From Myotis daubentonii (Eukaryota > Chordata > Mammalia > Chiroptera > Vespertilionidae), in NCBI RefSeq assembly GCF_963259705.1, contig NC_081853.1, forward strand, positions 2,852,001 to 2,916,000: DNA of 64,000 bases. Direction: 5' to 3'. Position numbers and translations under genes: made by a program. Under the pieces are notes generated by a model. The model searched no databases. It was given only the letters and a program-made list of their open reading frames with translations, and was not told the DNA's origin. Of the stretch, positions 44,031 through 55,822 are shown piece after piece; positions within the stretch are counted from its first letter, which is position 1, and every line of letters begins with the position of its first letter.

Positions 44031-45679
44031 CACTGGAGAAGCCGCCAGCCTGCTCGGCACCCTCCGTGGCCCACACCCCTGGTCACGGTGAGGGCCACAT
44101 TTCTTTCCCACCTGAAGCCCGCGTCCCTTCCATTCTGTTTCCCTCATTTTTTCGTGCCCAGCCTCCTCCTACGGGGGTAGACTGAACTCTCTGACTTCCT
44201 GTCATCAGTGTGAGCGACAGATGTGAGGGCGTCCCTGGTCAGGAGGCTTGGCTTTGGCTTTGGCTTTGGCACGTTGCCCAGGAAGTAGCGTGGGGCAGAA
44301 GGCTGGGTGTCAGGGTTGGATAGGCCAGCCTCCTGTGAACGTCGAGTCCTCCTGCGCACCCGGGAGTGAGGACAGAGAAGAGTCATACTGAAGGTCTGTC
44401 CGGGCTTTCAAGCACGGGCGCATCTCCTTTGCTCCATATAGTTGTGCATTTCTGCTTTGGACGAGACCTACTGATAGACCACATTTTATAACATGTGCCC
44501 ATTTTTACGGTATTTCCAGGCCAACCCCGATTGGAAATTAACTTGATTTCCTACCAGATTCACCGGGATACATTTCAGGTGTTGACACTGGCCCCATCGC
44601 AGGCACGCCTCGTCTCTAGGAGTTTAGGGCACACCTCATGGAGGAACTTGAATGTTATTGGAAATGTAGGGTCTGTATTTATCCAGAGTCTTTTTTTCCT
44701 TTGGTGTTTTTGAAACAAACACTTGCTCTGCTCATTTTGCAAAATATAGCAAGAAAGAACTACCGATGTGGAAACCAGAAAGACAGACTGTGGTCTGGCC
44801 TCCTTGCCCGCACTGCCTTCCCCGCATCTTCCTTGGCTTTTTCTATTTATGTGGGACCCTCCGCACTCCGCTGCCCTTTGGGAGTTTGGGACTATGAACT
44901 GATGAAGGCAGACGGTCTTGGAGCAGCCTGGCCCATGAGGTCCACTGGGCGTTTGGGGCATGTTTTTTAAATGTCACACCAGTCGCATGAGGCCCGAACA
45001 CACATCATCTAACAGCAAGTAGCCAATCTGACTTGTTTTTTAGTACAGTTCACCAACTGGAGTTCTACAAAGAAGAGATTATATTTTTTTGACTTATGAT
45101 CAGCAGGTCAGACATTTTAAAGGAAATTTAGAGAGCGATAATTTTTTAAATGTACACAGATGAATTTGAAAATAAATATTTCACTGCCTACACAGCTCTA
45201 TTTAGACTCCTGGCTTTGCAGAGGGCTCCAGGAGCCGTACCACTCTGCAGGGCCCGGGGTCAGCTTATGCACAATATATTAATGCCTAATTGATGATAAC
45301 GTAACTGCAGAGCAAGGCATCATGAATGGGCTTGCAGAAACCCTGATGAGATCAAGATTTTGACTGATAGAAGCCTGGGCAGACCTGATTTATAAAAGGG
45401 TCCTGAGACCAGCTGAGCCTTCATCTGTCTGCTCAGCCGAGGGGGACAGCAGCTGGAGCTGCTCCAGGAGCTGGGTCCGGGTCTGCTCGCACCTCCGTGC
45501 TCACGGCCACCCCGTGGAGCCCGCACTTGCCCACAGGCTCCTGGTCGCCCCAGACCTGGCTGTGCAGCTCTGGGCCTCTGGCTGTCTGCTGTCCGGAGGG
45601 TTGGCTGCCATCAGCGCCGGGAGGGCTCTGTGACTTCAGAACCTTGTTCCTGAGTGAGAAGCACTGACGGGGGCAACCT
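44031..45679. other. Intronic sequence, no gene recognised; possible conserved block 45160-45410
   Basis: Frames up to 128 codons without features. A GGCTTT triplication lies near 44250-44270. The 45160-45410 part is repeat-free and may be conserved (ATATTAATGCCTAATTGATG). Confidence 0.35.
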
Positions 45680-45845
45680 GAGTTCAGAGGTTGGCAAACA
45701 CTGGCGGCGGCAGGGGTTGGCGGGGGGCCAGTCCCGCAGCCTGTTTTTGTAGGAACTACAAGCCGTATACATTTTTAAACGGTTAAAAAAATCAGAAGAA
45801 GAATATTTCATGAAGAATGAAGATTTCAGTGTTCACTCACGGGTT
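45680..45845 (-). mobile_element. Old hAT MITE fragment, TCAGCAAAC-type family (reverse)
   Basis: GAGGTTGGCAAACACTGG at the left, CTGTTTTTGTAGGAACTACA, TACATTTTTAAACGGTTAAA and AAATCAGAAGAAGAATATTT match the reverse of the family at 41822 and 21028. Confidence 0.5.
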
Positions 45846-46440
45846 TTGCTGTCCGGCTCCTCCCAGTAGATTTCAGTAGTTGTTAGCGTGTAAAAGCCTA
45901 AAGTACTTCCTTAGCCTTTTACAGAGAACATGAGCTAATTCCTGACTTAACAGTTCGAGTTGATCCTTAGGACATCTTGTGAGGAGAAGTTTGGACATCC
46001 AGCAACTTCCTTGTTTTATAGAGAAAAATATATGAAAAACAAAACAAATTTTCTACTTCATATTGGAAAAAAGGCAGGACCTCGAGGGAAACTGACAGCA
46101 TTCTCATAAGAAGATTATTGACCCTTATTATTATGGTCATCCACAGGACTTGTCTCTGAAGATCCAGGAATCATTTGATATTAAAATTTTGTGGAAATGA
46201 TATAGCAGTTCTATCAGACAGCAAGGCTGCTAGGAGGAAATGTGAGAATGGACGGGAGGGCTGAGTGGCTCACCTCCTCACCCACTGCCATGCCCACCCT
46301 TGTTAGCATTCCGCACTTCCCGGCGCCCTGGCCCTGCTCCAGGCCGAGCACGGGAGTGCTCTCTGAGCCCTTGTCTGTGCGGGAGCCACGCAGAGGGCGT
46401 TACAATGAGAGTAATACACGCACTAGCAGGTGTGAAGGTC
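45846..46440. other. Intronic sequence, nothing recognised
   Basis: Ordinary composition. Confidence 0.45.
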
Positions 46441-46449
46441 GGACTATGG

Positions 46450-46625
46450 AAGTATAACAAGACAGAGCACTTGAAATATGACGGGTGCACCTGAGAACTG
46501 AAGCTTTAAATTGTGTTTACTTTAAATTAATTTAAATTTAAATGGCCAGTGGCTGCCTGCTAGTTTGGACAGTGCAAGTGGAAAACATTTCTATCATCAT
46601 AGAAAGTAGTATTGGACTGTGCTAT
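46450..46625 (-). mobile_element. Old hAT-Charlie-like MITE fragment
   Basis: AGAGCACTTGAAATATGACG, TTAATTTAAATTTAAATGGC, then TTTGGACAGTGCAAGTGG and a following GTATTGGACTGTGCTATTCT. This is the old mammalian hAT pattern with GTAGCC/TTGGACAG ends. A related copy lies at 54410-54600. Confidence 0.45.
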
Positions 46626-47455
46626 TCTAGAATGTTCTTCTGCTTTTAAAACATTTTGGTAAGCAGATCCCCCTGGTGAAAGATGAGAAGAGTCTCTCCC
46701 TGACATGTGCCTCTCCGGCTCCCGCCGCCCACTGCGCCTTCTCCAGGCTGCTTTGCTGTGATGGTCAGGGCAGGACAGGCCCCGTGATCCCCGGGACGTC
46801 CACTGCCTTGGTCGGGCTTAAATTTTCCCTCCAAATAAGAGAGAACCTCCAAAGACCTGAACCTTCATTGATGGAAACCAAGCCAAACTCCCTCCCCACG
46901 GTGAACCACAAGACCCTTTGAAAACATGATTATTTTTATTTCTAAACTTAAAATGGAAATAAGAACTTTGAACATTTGAAAATTACACTTGTCACCAAAA
47001 AACAGCTTAAATCATTCCCTCTGAAAGTTTCCTTCTAGCGAAGTTTTGTTTTGGTCCCACAGACCGGCCTCCCCCATGCCCTCCATCTGAAGGGGGCCGT
47101 GACCTTGAGTTCCCACTGGTGCTGCACTGAGCCCAGGGGCCTTGCTCTCCCTTCCTCTCTCGGGTAGAGATGGGCACCCCCCTGGCCTCCGGTTGGCTTT
47201 GTATAAGCCAAATCCTTGAACTTCCTTTCTTCTTTCTAAATCCTTTTCATACTTGTGCTTCTCACACCTGCCCCATATAGATGTGAGGTTTATCAACACT
47301 GATAGGATTAATAATATGGTTAATTTCTATTTAGATTAATAATAATGATAATAGCCATTATGGTGATTGGCTCAATACGTTGATTCGTTAGCATAAAGTG
47401 TGGGGTTGCCTTTAGGCTTTAGCTTGAGGTGCTGATGAGAACATGAAGCTTACTT
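46626..47455. other. Intronic sequence, nothing recognised
   Basis: Ordinary composition. Short frames only. Confidence 0.45.
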
Positions 47456-47660
47456 GTTAAGACTCTGGAGTCAGAAATACCCAAATTCAAAAACCATCCT
47501 TTACCAACTATCTGACCTTGTCCAAGTTAGCTCACTTCTGCACTCATTCTACAAAAAAATCAAAATACCTACCCTCCAGTTTATATTGGAGGACTGCGCT
47601 TAAAGTTGTATACATGTACATATAAAGAATCTGACACATTGTGCTCAGAATGTGACTCAG
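47456..47660 (+). repeat. MIR SINE (forward)
   Basis: GACTCTGGAGTCAGAAATAC, CCAACTATCTGACCTTGTCC and GAATCTGACACATTGTGCTC follow the MIR order. Confidence 0.65.
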
Positions 47661-48769
47661 TTGTACAGCTTTGTTCTAATCATCGATACTGTGATATTGG
47701 TTGTGGGTTATCACTTGTAAGATCCCAGGCTGGCCTGCACGCAAAGAATTGGAATCTCCTGTGATGCAGAGAGTTTTCAGTGGTGACGGATGATGGGCAG
47801 AGACTGCGATGATCAGTTCCTCCCCGCGTTGCCGAGTGAGCTGCAGTTAGCACGGTCACGTCACACTGTCCTCTTCCATGAGCACCAGATGGATTCATGT
47901 GCAGAGGGCTGTCCACACGGCGGGTCCTCCGGGCGGGCGTGACTTCCCTGTGATGGTCCAGGTAGCTGCACCTGCTGAGAAGGAAGAGGGTGAGACCTGA
48001 CCTCCCTCTGAGAGTCCCCTCTCCACTCACAGGAGGAATTGATAGTTATTTTCTTCCCGACTTTATCCTTAGGGGTGTGCCAAAAGGATCAGGGAATACT
48101 CTAGTTTCCTTGTACATTTTACTCTCCTTGGGTCTTGGTGCGTTGGGAAGGGAAGCCTGGGTGTCAGTTGTCTTTTGCTACGGCTTTGTAGTCAGGGCTG
48201 GCTGGCTTCGGGGGGACTGAGTCGTTTGATATTCTTCATTGCCCTGAGCCTTTCCCCAGGGGTGGTTCTCTTCGCACCTGCGGGGCTGTTTCACTTCTCC
48301 ATCACCAATTCTGTGCTGCATTGGGCAAAGGTTTTCCAGCAGCCACCAGGACAACTCTGATACCAGCAGGGCAGTCGTGTTTTGTTAAGAAGCATCGAAT
48401 TGTCCAAGAAAATGTGCAAGAGGCTTGGGAAGCACACTTCACTGAAAGTAGGAATTTTGATATTCCCGTTCTAATGGGAGAAGAACGAGGGAAGCAAGAC
48501 ATAGACTCTCCATTAGAGATTTCGGACAGACAGTGTGTATACCAGCTGGATGCGCTCGTTTGCACAAAGTGTGTAACACTTTGTGGGGTTCGTTGCAAAG
48601 GTTCAAAAATCTGGGATTTTCCCACTAAAATTTCTTTGCCAGCTTATCCTTAAAAATATCAGAAGCTCGAACCTCATTCCTCAATGGCAGCAGTTATCTG
48701 AGGCTCGGAAACGCTGCCCCTTCCCACGTTGCTCTGGGCTCCCAGCCAAGTGCACTGTCTGTTTCAGCC
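47661..48769. other. Intronic sequence, no gene recognised
   Basis: Includes two opposing frames at 48302-48653 with no family resemblance. Confidence 0.4.
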
Positions 48770-49090
48770 CGGCGGCGGCCAGGGAGCCCTTCCCGGCCAG
48801 AAGCTCGTGGACAGTCCGCCTGGGGTCAGGCTGCGGCGCTCGGACAGGCCGGCGGAGCCGAGCGTTGGGGAACCTGGGGCCTTCGCACCTGTGCGTCCTG
48901 GCTGCGGACTTGGTCCCTCTCCCCCTGACTGCCCGGGGCGGCCGGCCGGCTCTTAGGTTCCGGGGTCTCTGGGTGAGTCCCCGCCAGAGGCCGGGGCGTG
49001 TTCTGCAGGAGGCCGGTGCCCAGGAGCGCCGGGCCCGCTTTCCCTGGGAGCTTCTGTCTCGCGGGCTTGGGCCGAAGGCCTGGCAGTCTC
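48770..49090 (+). promoter_or_regulatory. Second CpG-rich patch, candidate alternative promoter
   Basis: About 28 CpG in 300 bp by hand count at roughly 70% G+C, so CpG is hardly depleted. A donor-like TGG|GTGAGT occurs at 48970-48978 on the FOXP1 sense strand. The 268-codon plus-strand and 217-codon minus-strand frames here overlap each other and lack motifs; they follow from base composition. A short non-coding first exon is possible but unproven. Confidence 0.4.
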
Positions 49091-49734
49091 TCCGGATGAA
49101 GAACTTTCCCAGGAGCCTCACAGCACCAGAGCGGCTTCCCCAAGTGGCCACGTCTCTTGTGACCCACCTCTGGAAATCACCTCCGATCCCTGCGGCACAT
49201 TTACTGCCCCCAGGCCCCGCCGCCCGTGCTGGGGGAGACCCACAGGCCGGGCTGCCTCTGCAGCCATGCCCGGCTCCGCTGCCCGGGACGGCCGGCCGGT
49301 GGCTGAGCGCCGGGTGCTGCTGGCTCAGGGTCATTGGCCAGAGTCTGGCTCACTCACTAAAGGACTGTCCGGTGACTAATAAGAAATAAGCAGAGAGGCT
49401 GACTGAAGAGAGGAACTGACAAAGACATTGGAGGAATTAGTCTTTCTCAGATTCCCCAGATTTCCTCCAATCTTGCCTGCTTGAACATCGGGAGACTCCA
49501 CATTCTCAGCCTGTGGGACCTTAGAAAATGCCCACCAGGTGATTTATGGCAACACGGTAGCTCAGCGTTTCTGGGGAGCCGCCGGTGCTGGGGGCCTGGC
49601 GGTCTGCTGGCTGGCGGTCCCGTGCCCGCGGCCAGTGGGGAGAAGGTTGGGAAGAACACGCTGTTTCAGAGACTTGAGCAGACTGCTCGGGAGACCCTTG
49701 GTCCCATCTGACCAGGTAGTGGGGGGCCGCATCC
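49091..49734. other. GC-rich intron, nothing recognised
   Basis: Continuation of the GC-rich area with chance frames. Confidence 0.45.
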
Positions 49735-49742
49735 ACCTAGAC

Positions 49743-49966
49743 CAGGGGTGGGCAAACTTTTTGCCTCGAGGGCCACAATGGGTTCTTAAACTGGACCGGA
49801 GGGCCGAACAAAAGCATGGATGGAGTGTTTGTGTGAACTAATATAAATTCAAAGTAAACATCATTACATAAAAGGGTACGGTCTTTTTTTTTTTTTTTTT
49901 TTTTTAAGTTTTATTCATTTCAAACGGGCCGGATCCGGCCCGCGGGCTGTAGTTTGCCCACGGCTG
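49743..49966 (+). mobile_element. hAT MITE (224 bp)
   Basis: Starts CAGGGGTGGGCAAACTTTTT and ends GTAGTTTGCCCACGGCTG, inverted ends of hAT type. Flanking ACCTAGAC (49735-49742) and TCCTAGAT (49967-49974) agree at six of eight positions. A poly-T tract of about 23 (49885-49907) lies inside. Confidence 0.85.
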
Positions 49967-49974
49967 TCCTAGAT

Positions 49975-50319
49975 GCTCTCCCAGCGCCTAGGAGACTGGG
50001 GCTGTGTCCTGTGGGACGTGAACCCTGGAAGCAGAAAGCATCGCAGGGGCTGTAACTGGAGCCCCAGGAAACCCCGGGCGAAGCCGGGCCGGGGATGCGG
50101 TGGGGCTGGGACTCAGGATGGCCTTTGAGTAGAAACCTCGGTTGGGGGGCTGAGCCCCGAAAGGGGAGACAGACGACTCCTGATTGCAGGACCGCAGGTG
50201 GGAACATCAGACCAAGGCCGACTGGGCTGCCCTTCGGGCCATGGGGGCCCGGCCTCCCTCGGCGCCCCTGCGGTTTGCCCTTCGCTCTGCTCCCGGCCGC
50301 AGTCTGAGAGCTGCTCGGC

Positions 50320-50321
<2 letters not shown>
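49975..50321. other. GC-rich intron, nothing recognised
   Basis: Overlapping chance frames on both strands. Confidence 0.45.

Positions 50322-50369
<48 letters not shown>
50322..50369. repeat. (GA)n microsatellite
   Basis: 24 uninterrupted GA dinucleotides, not linked to a SINE here. Confidence 0.95.
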
Positions 50370-50372
<3 letters not shown>

Positions 50373-51699
50373 CCGCTGGACGAGGCTCACGTGATGAGCA
50401 CGTTGCACTGTGTGGTTCTATGTGTATTTCCCCTTTTTCTTCCCCACAGATTTTTATAAAACTGTGTATGCAAACAGGTATTTTTATTTGTTTCACTTGA
50501 GTTGCTTTTGCATAATGTAACAGGCCCATGATTTCACATGTACAGTAATTCATAGAAAGTGACAGTCATCTTGCTTAGACACCGTTCGCAAAGCTTGCTA
50601 AATATAGTGCCTTCTCAGACCCACACAGGGGGCCTTTACAAAAAGAGAAAAGAAAGGTCAAAGTTTCCCCACCCACGAATTTGGTTATAAAAGAACAGCA
50701 AAGCAGGGTTTTTCTGAACTTGAATCAGTAATATTTTAATTTAAATGGTATCCTGTTTTGACAAAGTGCTAAACCACAGTCTCAGGAAGACACCGCTCAG
50801 CTCTTGCCGCTCCCTCAGCCCCTCAGTGGGACTGGGGTTGCTTTTGTTGTCATTTGTGTTACACCGACTGGGAGCACATGCCCTTATTTGTTGCATCCGG
50901 GAAACGGTCAGAATAGCTCTGTGAGGCCGATCCTGTACCTTCACTTTAATATGTTGCGTAACCCTTTGCCAGACAAAACCTGCATTGTTTCTTCGGTTCA
51001 GTTCATCAACGTGAGATTTCTGACTTTGCTAAGCTCGCCTGGAGAAAGGCAGGACACTGTCACAGGCTCTCTTCCGGAACTCCCCCCCCCCCCCCCCCCC
51101 CGGAACGGCCCGCAGCCCTTTCTGCTGCTCTTAGCTCGGTGGGGCCTGCACAACGTTGATGGCCTGGACTCACTCCGAGAAATCCCAGGTCCTGTAGGAG
51201 CTCTTTGTTCGAATTCATTCCCGGTCTCCTCCATCGCGGTTTGTTGCAGGTTGAACAGTAAGTAGCGTTTTACTGTAAAGGTGACTGCATTTTCCTTATG
51301 GGGCCTTCAGGGTAAACAACCGCTAGTTTCCATCTGTGATCACACGTGTAGCTTATGTTTGGGCAGGCTGCCCCTCGCTCCGAAGTCATCATTTTTCCTG
51401 AGTGTTTATGCTCCGTGGCTGCGCGTAGAGAGATTCTAAACCCCAGCGCGGGGCCCGAGGAGCCTGTAACTCCCACAGAACGTGCTACAGACCAGAACAG
51501 GATGCAGTGCGAGCAAGCGATGCCGCAGTCAGAGGGCTTCCAGCTTTGCATGGCTCGGCCTCCGCTTTGCTCCAGGCCACACGCTCACAGCCCAAGGTCA
51601 CCTTGGCTGTTGCTCATGGTCTGGGAGAGAGGCGCAGTCTTGGAAAGGGCCTGGCAGACAGAACTCAGAATCCCGTCCCGCCTTCACTGGCTGGCCGGG
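50370..51699. other. Intronic sequence with poly-C at 51085-51102
   Basis: No gene recognised. The C run makes proline-rich chance frames. Confidence 0.45.
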
Positions 51700-51798
51700 G
51701 GAGATTGGACTTGCCTTGCAGCCCTCATCTCTCCACCAGCCAGAGACATGTGATTAGCAAAGCCCACGCTCCAACAACTGAGCCGCCCGGCCAGGGCC
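51700..51798 (-). mobile_element. tRNA-derived SINE head (reverse), diverged
   Basis: On the minus strand GGCCCTGGCCGGGCGGCTCA then GTTGTTGGAGCGTGG resembles the head of the SINE type at 52357. The rest is degraded. Confidence 0.5.
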
Positions 51799-52184
51799 AC
51801 ACTTTCATTTCAGCAAATTGCACAGTGAGGCATCGGTCTACTGCATCGTGACATACGGGAGAAGGCGAAGATTTTCTCTGAGGCCGGGCTCCGGGACCTG
51901 GAAGAGGAACTCCCTGCTGTCCCGGTTGGTAACCAGTGCTGCCCAGTGTCGGGGGCAGAGTTCCCGTGACCCCTCACCCAAGGACAGCAATGGGATAGGC
52001 CACCGCCAACATGAGACACTGCATTTTGATGTCAGAGAAAACCACGGTGAAGATCTCAGTATGAGATGTTTGGGTCAGATTTTAGGGTTGTTGGCCATAT
52101 AGTCAAAAGAATTAGTCCAGTCTTTAGAGATAGATGAACCATTCTGAAATGTGACCTGTCACAGTGGCCTTTTAAGCTTTTCAC
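51799..52184. other. Intronic sequence, nothing recognised
   Basis: Ordinary composition. Confidence 0.45.
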
Positions 52185-52290
52185 TTGTGTCTGTAAAATG
52201 CTATAAATTATACCCACCTCACAAGCTTCAGGTAAGAACCAGATGAGACTGGAACACTAAGCATTCAGCCAGACACTCCAGCATACGTAA
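52185..52290 (+). repeat. MIR 3' fragment
   Basis: GTCTGTAAAATGCTATAAAT, ACCCACCTCACAAGCTTCAG and AAGCATTCAGCCAGACACTC loosely follow the MIR 3' half. Confidence 0.45.
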
Positions 52291-52356
52291 CAAGATGCCA
52301 ATAATGTTAGGAGAACTTGGTGGAATTTTAATGATGGCTTTACAACACCAAGTTAA

Positions 52357-52552
52357 GGCCCTGGCTGGTTACCTCCGTTGGTTAGAGCGTCATCCTGATA
52401 CATGTAGGTTGCAGGTTCTATCCCCTGGTCAGGGTACATTAAAGAATCAACCGATAAATGCATCAATAAGTAGAACCACAAATCAGTGTTTCTCTCTCTC
52501 TCTCTCCCTCTCTCTTTCTCAAATCAATTTAAAAAAATTAAAATTAAAAATA
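52357..52552 (+). mobile_element. Older bat tRNA-derived SINE (Ves-related)
   Basis: GGCCCTGGCTGGTTACCTCC, box A-like CGTTGGTTAGAGCG, box B-like GGTTCTATCCCC, then AGAATCAACCGATAAATGCA, a CT repeat and AT-rich tail. The head and middle differ from the common Ves copies, so it is a distinct subfamily. Confidence 0.85.
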
Positions 52553-54400
52553 ACTTTTAAGCCCACCAAGGTGATAACCATTATTAGTAAAAATCTTAAG
52601 CTGTAGGAACTCCCTAATCTTTGGCTTGAATTTCATAATAACAGGAGAGTAAATGAAAAAGCTAAATGGAAGAAAAAAAAAATAGTTTCAGGCTGTTGAT
52701 GAGCTGAATAGAAAGCACAACAGTATAGAAATGAGTACATTTTTACAAGATCATTGAGTGAAATAAATACACAAGGCACTAATGGAGAACAGCTATTTCA
52801 TGTCCAAACCTATATATTTAAAAAGTGATTAATTTTTAAAAGTCATCTTATAAAGGAAGATTCAAAGCCTTTTTTAAAAAGGTTATCATTATTTAAGGGC
52901 AGGTTAATTTCCTGTTAAAATAGCCGGTTGTCGTGGTAAATGAGATGGGCCCCCGGAAGACAGCGCGCATCCCTGAAGCATGGGTGACAATAAGATAGTC
53001 GCTGATTTCAGGTCAGACTTCATGAAATGATGATTGATGAATTTTGGCAAATTGGACCTAGGAGAAAAGCGAAACTTTAATGTCAAATTCAGATAACAGG
53101 GAGAAGCACACACGGAGTGAGGGGCCCGTGCAGGACTTGTGGGGAAGGCAAGTCAAAGAATTGGAGTGGAGACCACGGACCAAGAAGTCTTAATCAGCTT
53201 TGGGCCTGAGATCTCGGTGGGATTTCTCTGTGTTTTCTCAGATGCTGAAAATGTCTTGAAGAAATCCCCAGGGCTTGTGGATGGAAGACACTGTATTGAA
53301 TTTTAAAATGATGTTGCAAGCCTACCGGGATAAGGAACTTGTAAATCTGGCTGATCGAAAAAAATGCATGTTTTTAATTGAAACCCAATGACTGAATCAT
53401 GGCTGGGACAGTTTGCGTGTGATGGGGGTTGACCTGGGGAATCCCTCTCAGAATGGCGGTCCCTGAACCAAGATCTGCCCCTGCCGTCATGCGCTTGGTA
53501 ATCGGCGTGTCCTCTCACGGGGATTTTCAAGGTGGGTTGGAAGTATGCACATAACTCCTTCTGACTCTCCTTGTGGAAAGAAGTACCTGAATCAGTCAGA
53601 ACCTTTCCACGTGCAAACGTGGGAAAACCTAGCCTGGACTGGTGAGTGATGGGGAAAGGCTTTGTCCCCAGAACCTCCGAGGTCACGGGGTAGCCTAGCT
53701 GCAGGCACAGCTGGGACCAGGCTCGGCCTGGCTGCGTTTTGTTCTGCGTTTCTTTGTGTTGGCTTCATTCTTTGTCCGGGTCTCCCTCTGCTGAAGCAAG
53801 ATGGCCCCTGCGCTCAAGGTTCACCTGTTCATAGCCGAAGAGCCCCGTAGGAAGGAGAGCCTCCGTAATCCAACAGGGCTCTGAACTGGCTGAGCGATCC
53901 CAGTGACTATGCCTGAAGCAGGGCCCTGTGGGAGGGGTGGGCATAGGCTGCTCGGCTTGGCCTGAGCCATTGCCCCCTCCAGATAGAGTTGGATCTGGTC
54001 CTATCACATAGATCCAGACTGAATATGGGTCAATTATTGTACCTCAGTTTTCCTTTTAGCTGTCTAGACATTTTACCCCTCATCATCTCAAAGAGGGTCA
54101 GGTGTACTATATTGTTAGTGTTTAGCCAGGCAAAGCATTTAATGGAAAAAACACTTCCATGAGTTGGTGCAGCCTGACATTCCATCTCAACCCTTGACTA
54201 ACTGCTTGAAAAGCTTGGGCGACAAGTATAAATAAATTTCCTTGGACTAAGTTTCCTCATCAGAAACCAAACACAGTTGGCCTGGATTATTTTTGCAAGT
54301 CCCTTGTTGCTGGAAAAGGTCTGTATTTCAGAATCATAACTCATCTTTGTAATGGTTTCCTATTGTGCTCGTTTCATAGACTGGTATGTTAGGCGGCCCG
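52553..54400. other. Intronic sequence, no gene recognised
   Basis: AT-rich to 53110, then mixed. No confident repeat. Some of it may be conserved non-coding DNA. Confidence 0.45.
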
Positions 54401-54409
54401 CGTTGTCTG

Positions 54410-54605
54410 ATAGGGTTTCAGCAGTGGTGGAAATGTTCTGTTTGCTGTCGTTATGGGAGTTTCTAGCTACATTGGGTGCGGGCACTTTAAATGTGGGTAG
54501 TGTGACTAAGAAACTGATTTTTTTATTTTATTTTGTTGTAATTAATTTAAACTTAAATAGCCACATGTACCAAGCGTCTACCCCATTGGACAGCTTAGCT
54601 CTAGA
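54410..54605 (+). mobile_element. Old hAT-Charlie-like MITE fragment
   Basis: GTGGTGGAAATGTTCTGTTT at the left and AAATAGCCACATGTACCAAG, CATTGGACAGCTTAGC at the right, with an AT-rich centre, follow an old mammalian hAT MITE. Confidence 0.5.
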
Positions 54606-54865
54606 TTAATGGCCTAATGTACTTCCATGGATTTTAGATGAGTGACCGTGGAAGGTGACTTAATTCTTGGTGTCCTGGGCCTTTAGTAAGTTAATAATTG
54701 GGTGTTTTTTTCATTCATAATTTGTAGTTTAAATGAAAAGCACTCTGATTGCAACAACTACAGACAGACTATTATCGGCTACATACTCCCCAGCCAAAGA
54801 AAAGTGTGTGCTGGGCGGTGATTGTTTTAGTTTTTGTGGTTCCTCATTTATCTGCCTGCCAGGTG
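54606..54865. other. Intronic sequence, nothing recognised
   Basis: AT-rich, non-repetitive. Confidence 0.4.
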
Positions 54866-55060
54866 GTGTGAGGCAATGGAAAGAACGTTTAATTAGGAGT
54901 CAGAAGTTTTGGGTTCTGGTGTTGGTTCTGCCAGTAACTACTTAGATGTATGACCTTTGGCTAGTCATTTTTTTCTTCCAGGGCATGAGTTTTCTTATCT
55001 GGAAAATGAGGGGGTGGGGTTAAAATCTCTAAATTTATTCCAGATCAAAGTTTCTATGAT
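54866..55060 (+). repeat. MIR SINE (forward)
   Basis: GGAGTCAGAAGTTTTGGGTT, TATGACCTTTGGCTAGTCAT and TTTTCTTATCTGGAAAATGA follow MIR. Confidence 0.8.
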
Positions 55061-55822
55061 TCTAAGCGTTTCCTTGGTTCTTGTGGCCAGGATGGTGGCT
55101 GGGAGTGTCTCTGGGTGGCCACTGAGTGTAAGTGAATGTGGCTGAGAGAGCTGGGGAGCTACCCTGGGCCCTCTGTGTATGAACTGTGGAGTGTTGTAGC
55201 CCTTTTCAAATTCCCATTGGGTCTGACAAAATCCCGTGGGAAGTCAAGTTCTGCAGTATTGCTTAGTGTACTAATCAAAGATAAATCTAGAAAAAGAATG
55301 GGTAACAGGTAGCATTTAAGCAACACATGCTTAATTTAAACGTTAGTTTAACCCGAGGTGGCCTTGTTAGGCGACCCCCAGAGTTGGAAGTGGAGGTAAA
55401 GGCTTGGGTGTGGGTAAGATGGCCTCAGTGAAGAATATCAAGGGAGGGACAAAGAGGAAGGCCGTTAGCCCGTGAGCCTCCGTGAGCTTGAGAAAGGAGT
55501 TAATCAAGTAAAACCATAACCACTACTGCTCGGGAAGCCTGAGGGAGGGAATGCAGAGCGAGGAGCCTTTCTTTGGTACCCAGGGAAGTGAGGGTTAGGA
55601 AGGCTGTGTGAAGGGACTTCACCTGTGGAAGGCTGGGTGTGAAGGAGGAGATGAGTCACACGAGGAGCAAGAGGAAGCAAGGAGCATTGGCCAGGTTTGT
55701 AAGAGCAGGTAGGCGGATGTGAAGTGTCCCATGTCCCAAGGACAGAGTGGAGGGGTGGGGAGGTGGGGGGCCTGTGGGACCAGGCAGAGGCATCGCCGGG
55801 GCTGCGGGAAACATGATGTTTA
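55061..55822. other. Intronic sequence, nothing recognised
   Basis: The 150-codon minus-strand frame at 55504-55956 runs into the transposon and has no motif. Confidence 0.45.

Noticed and set aside
48583..49389. 268-codon plus-strand open frame, with a 217-codon frame opposite
   Set aside because: Both strands are open at once in very GC-rich DNA, which is expected from low TAA/TAG/TGA frequency. No domain, repeat or splice context supports a protein.
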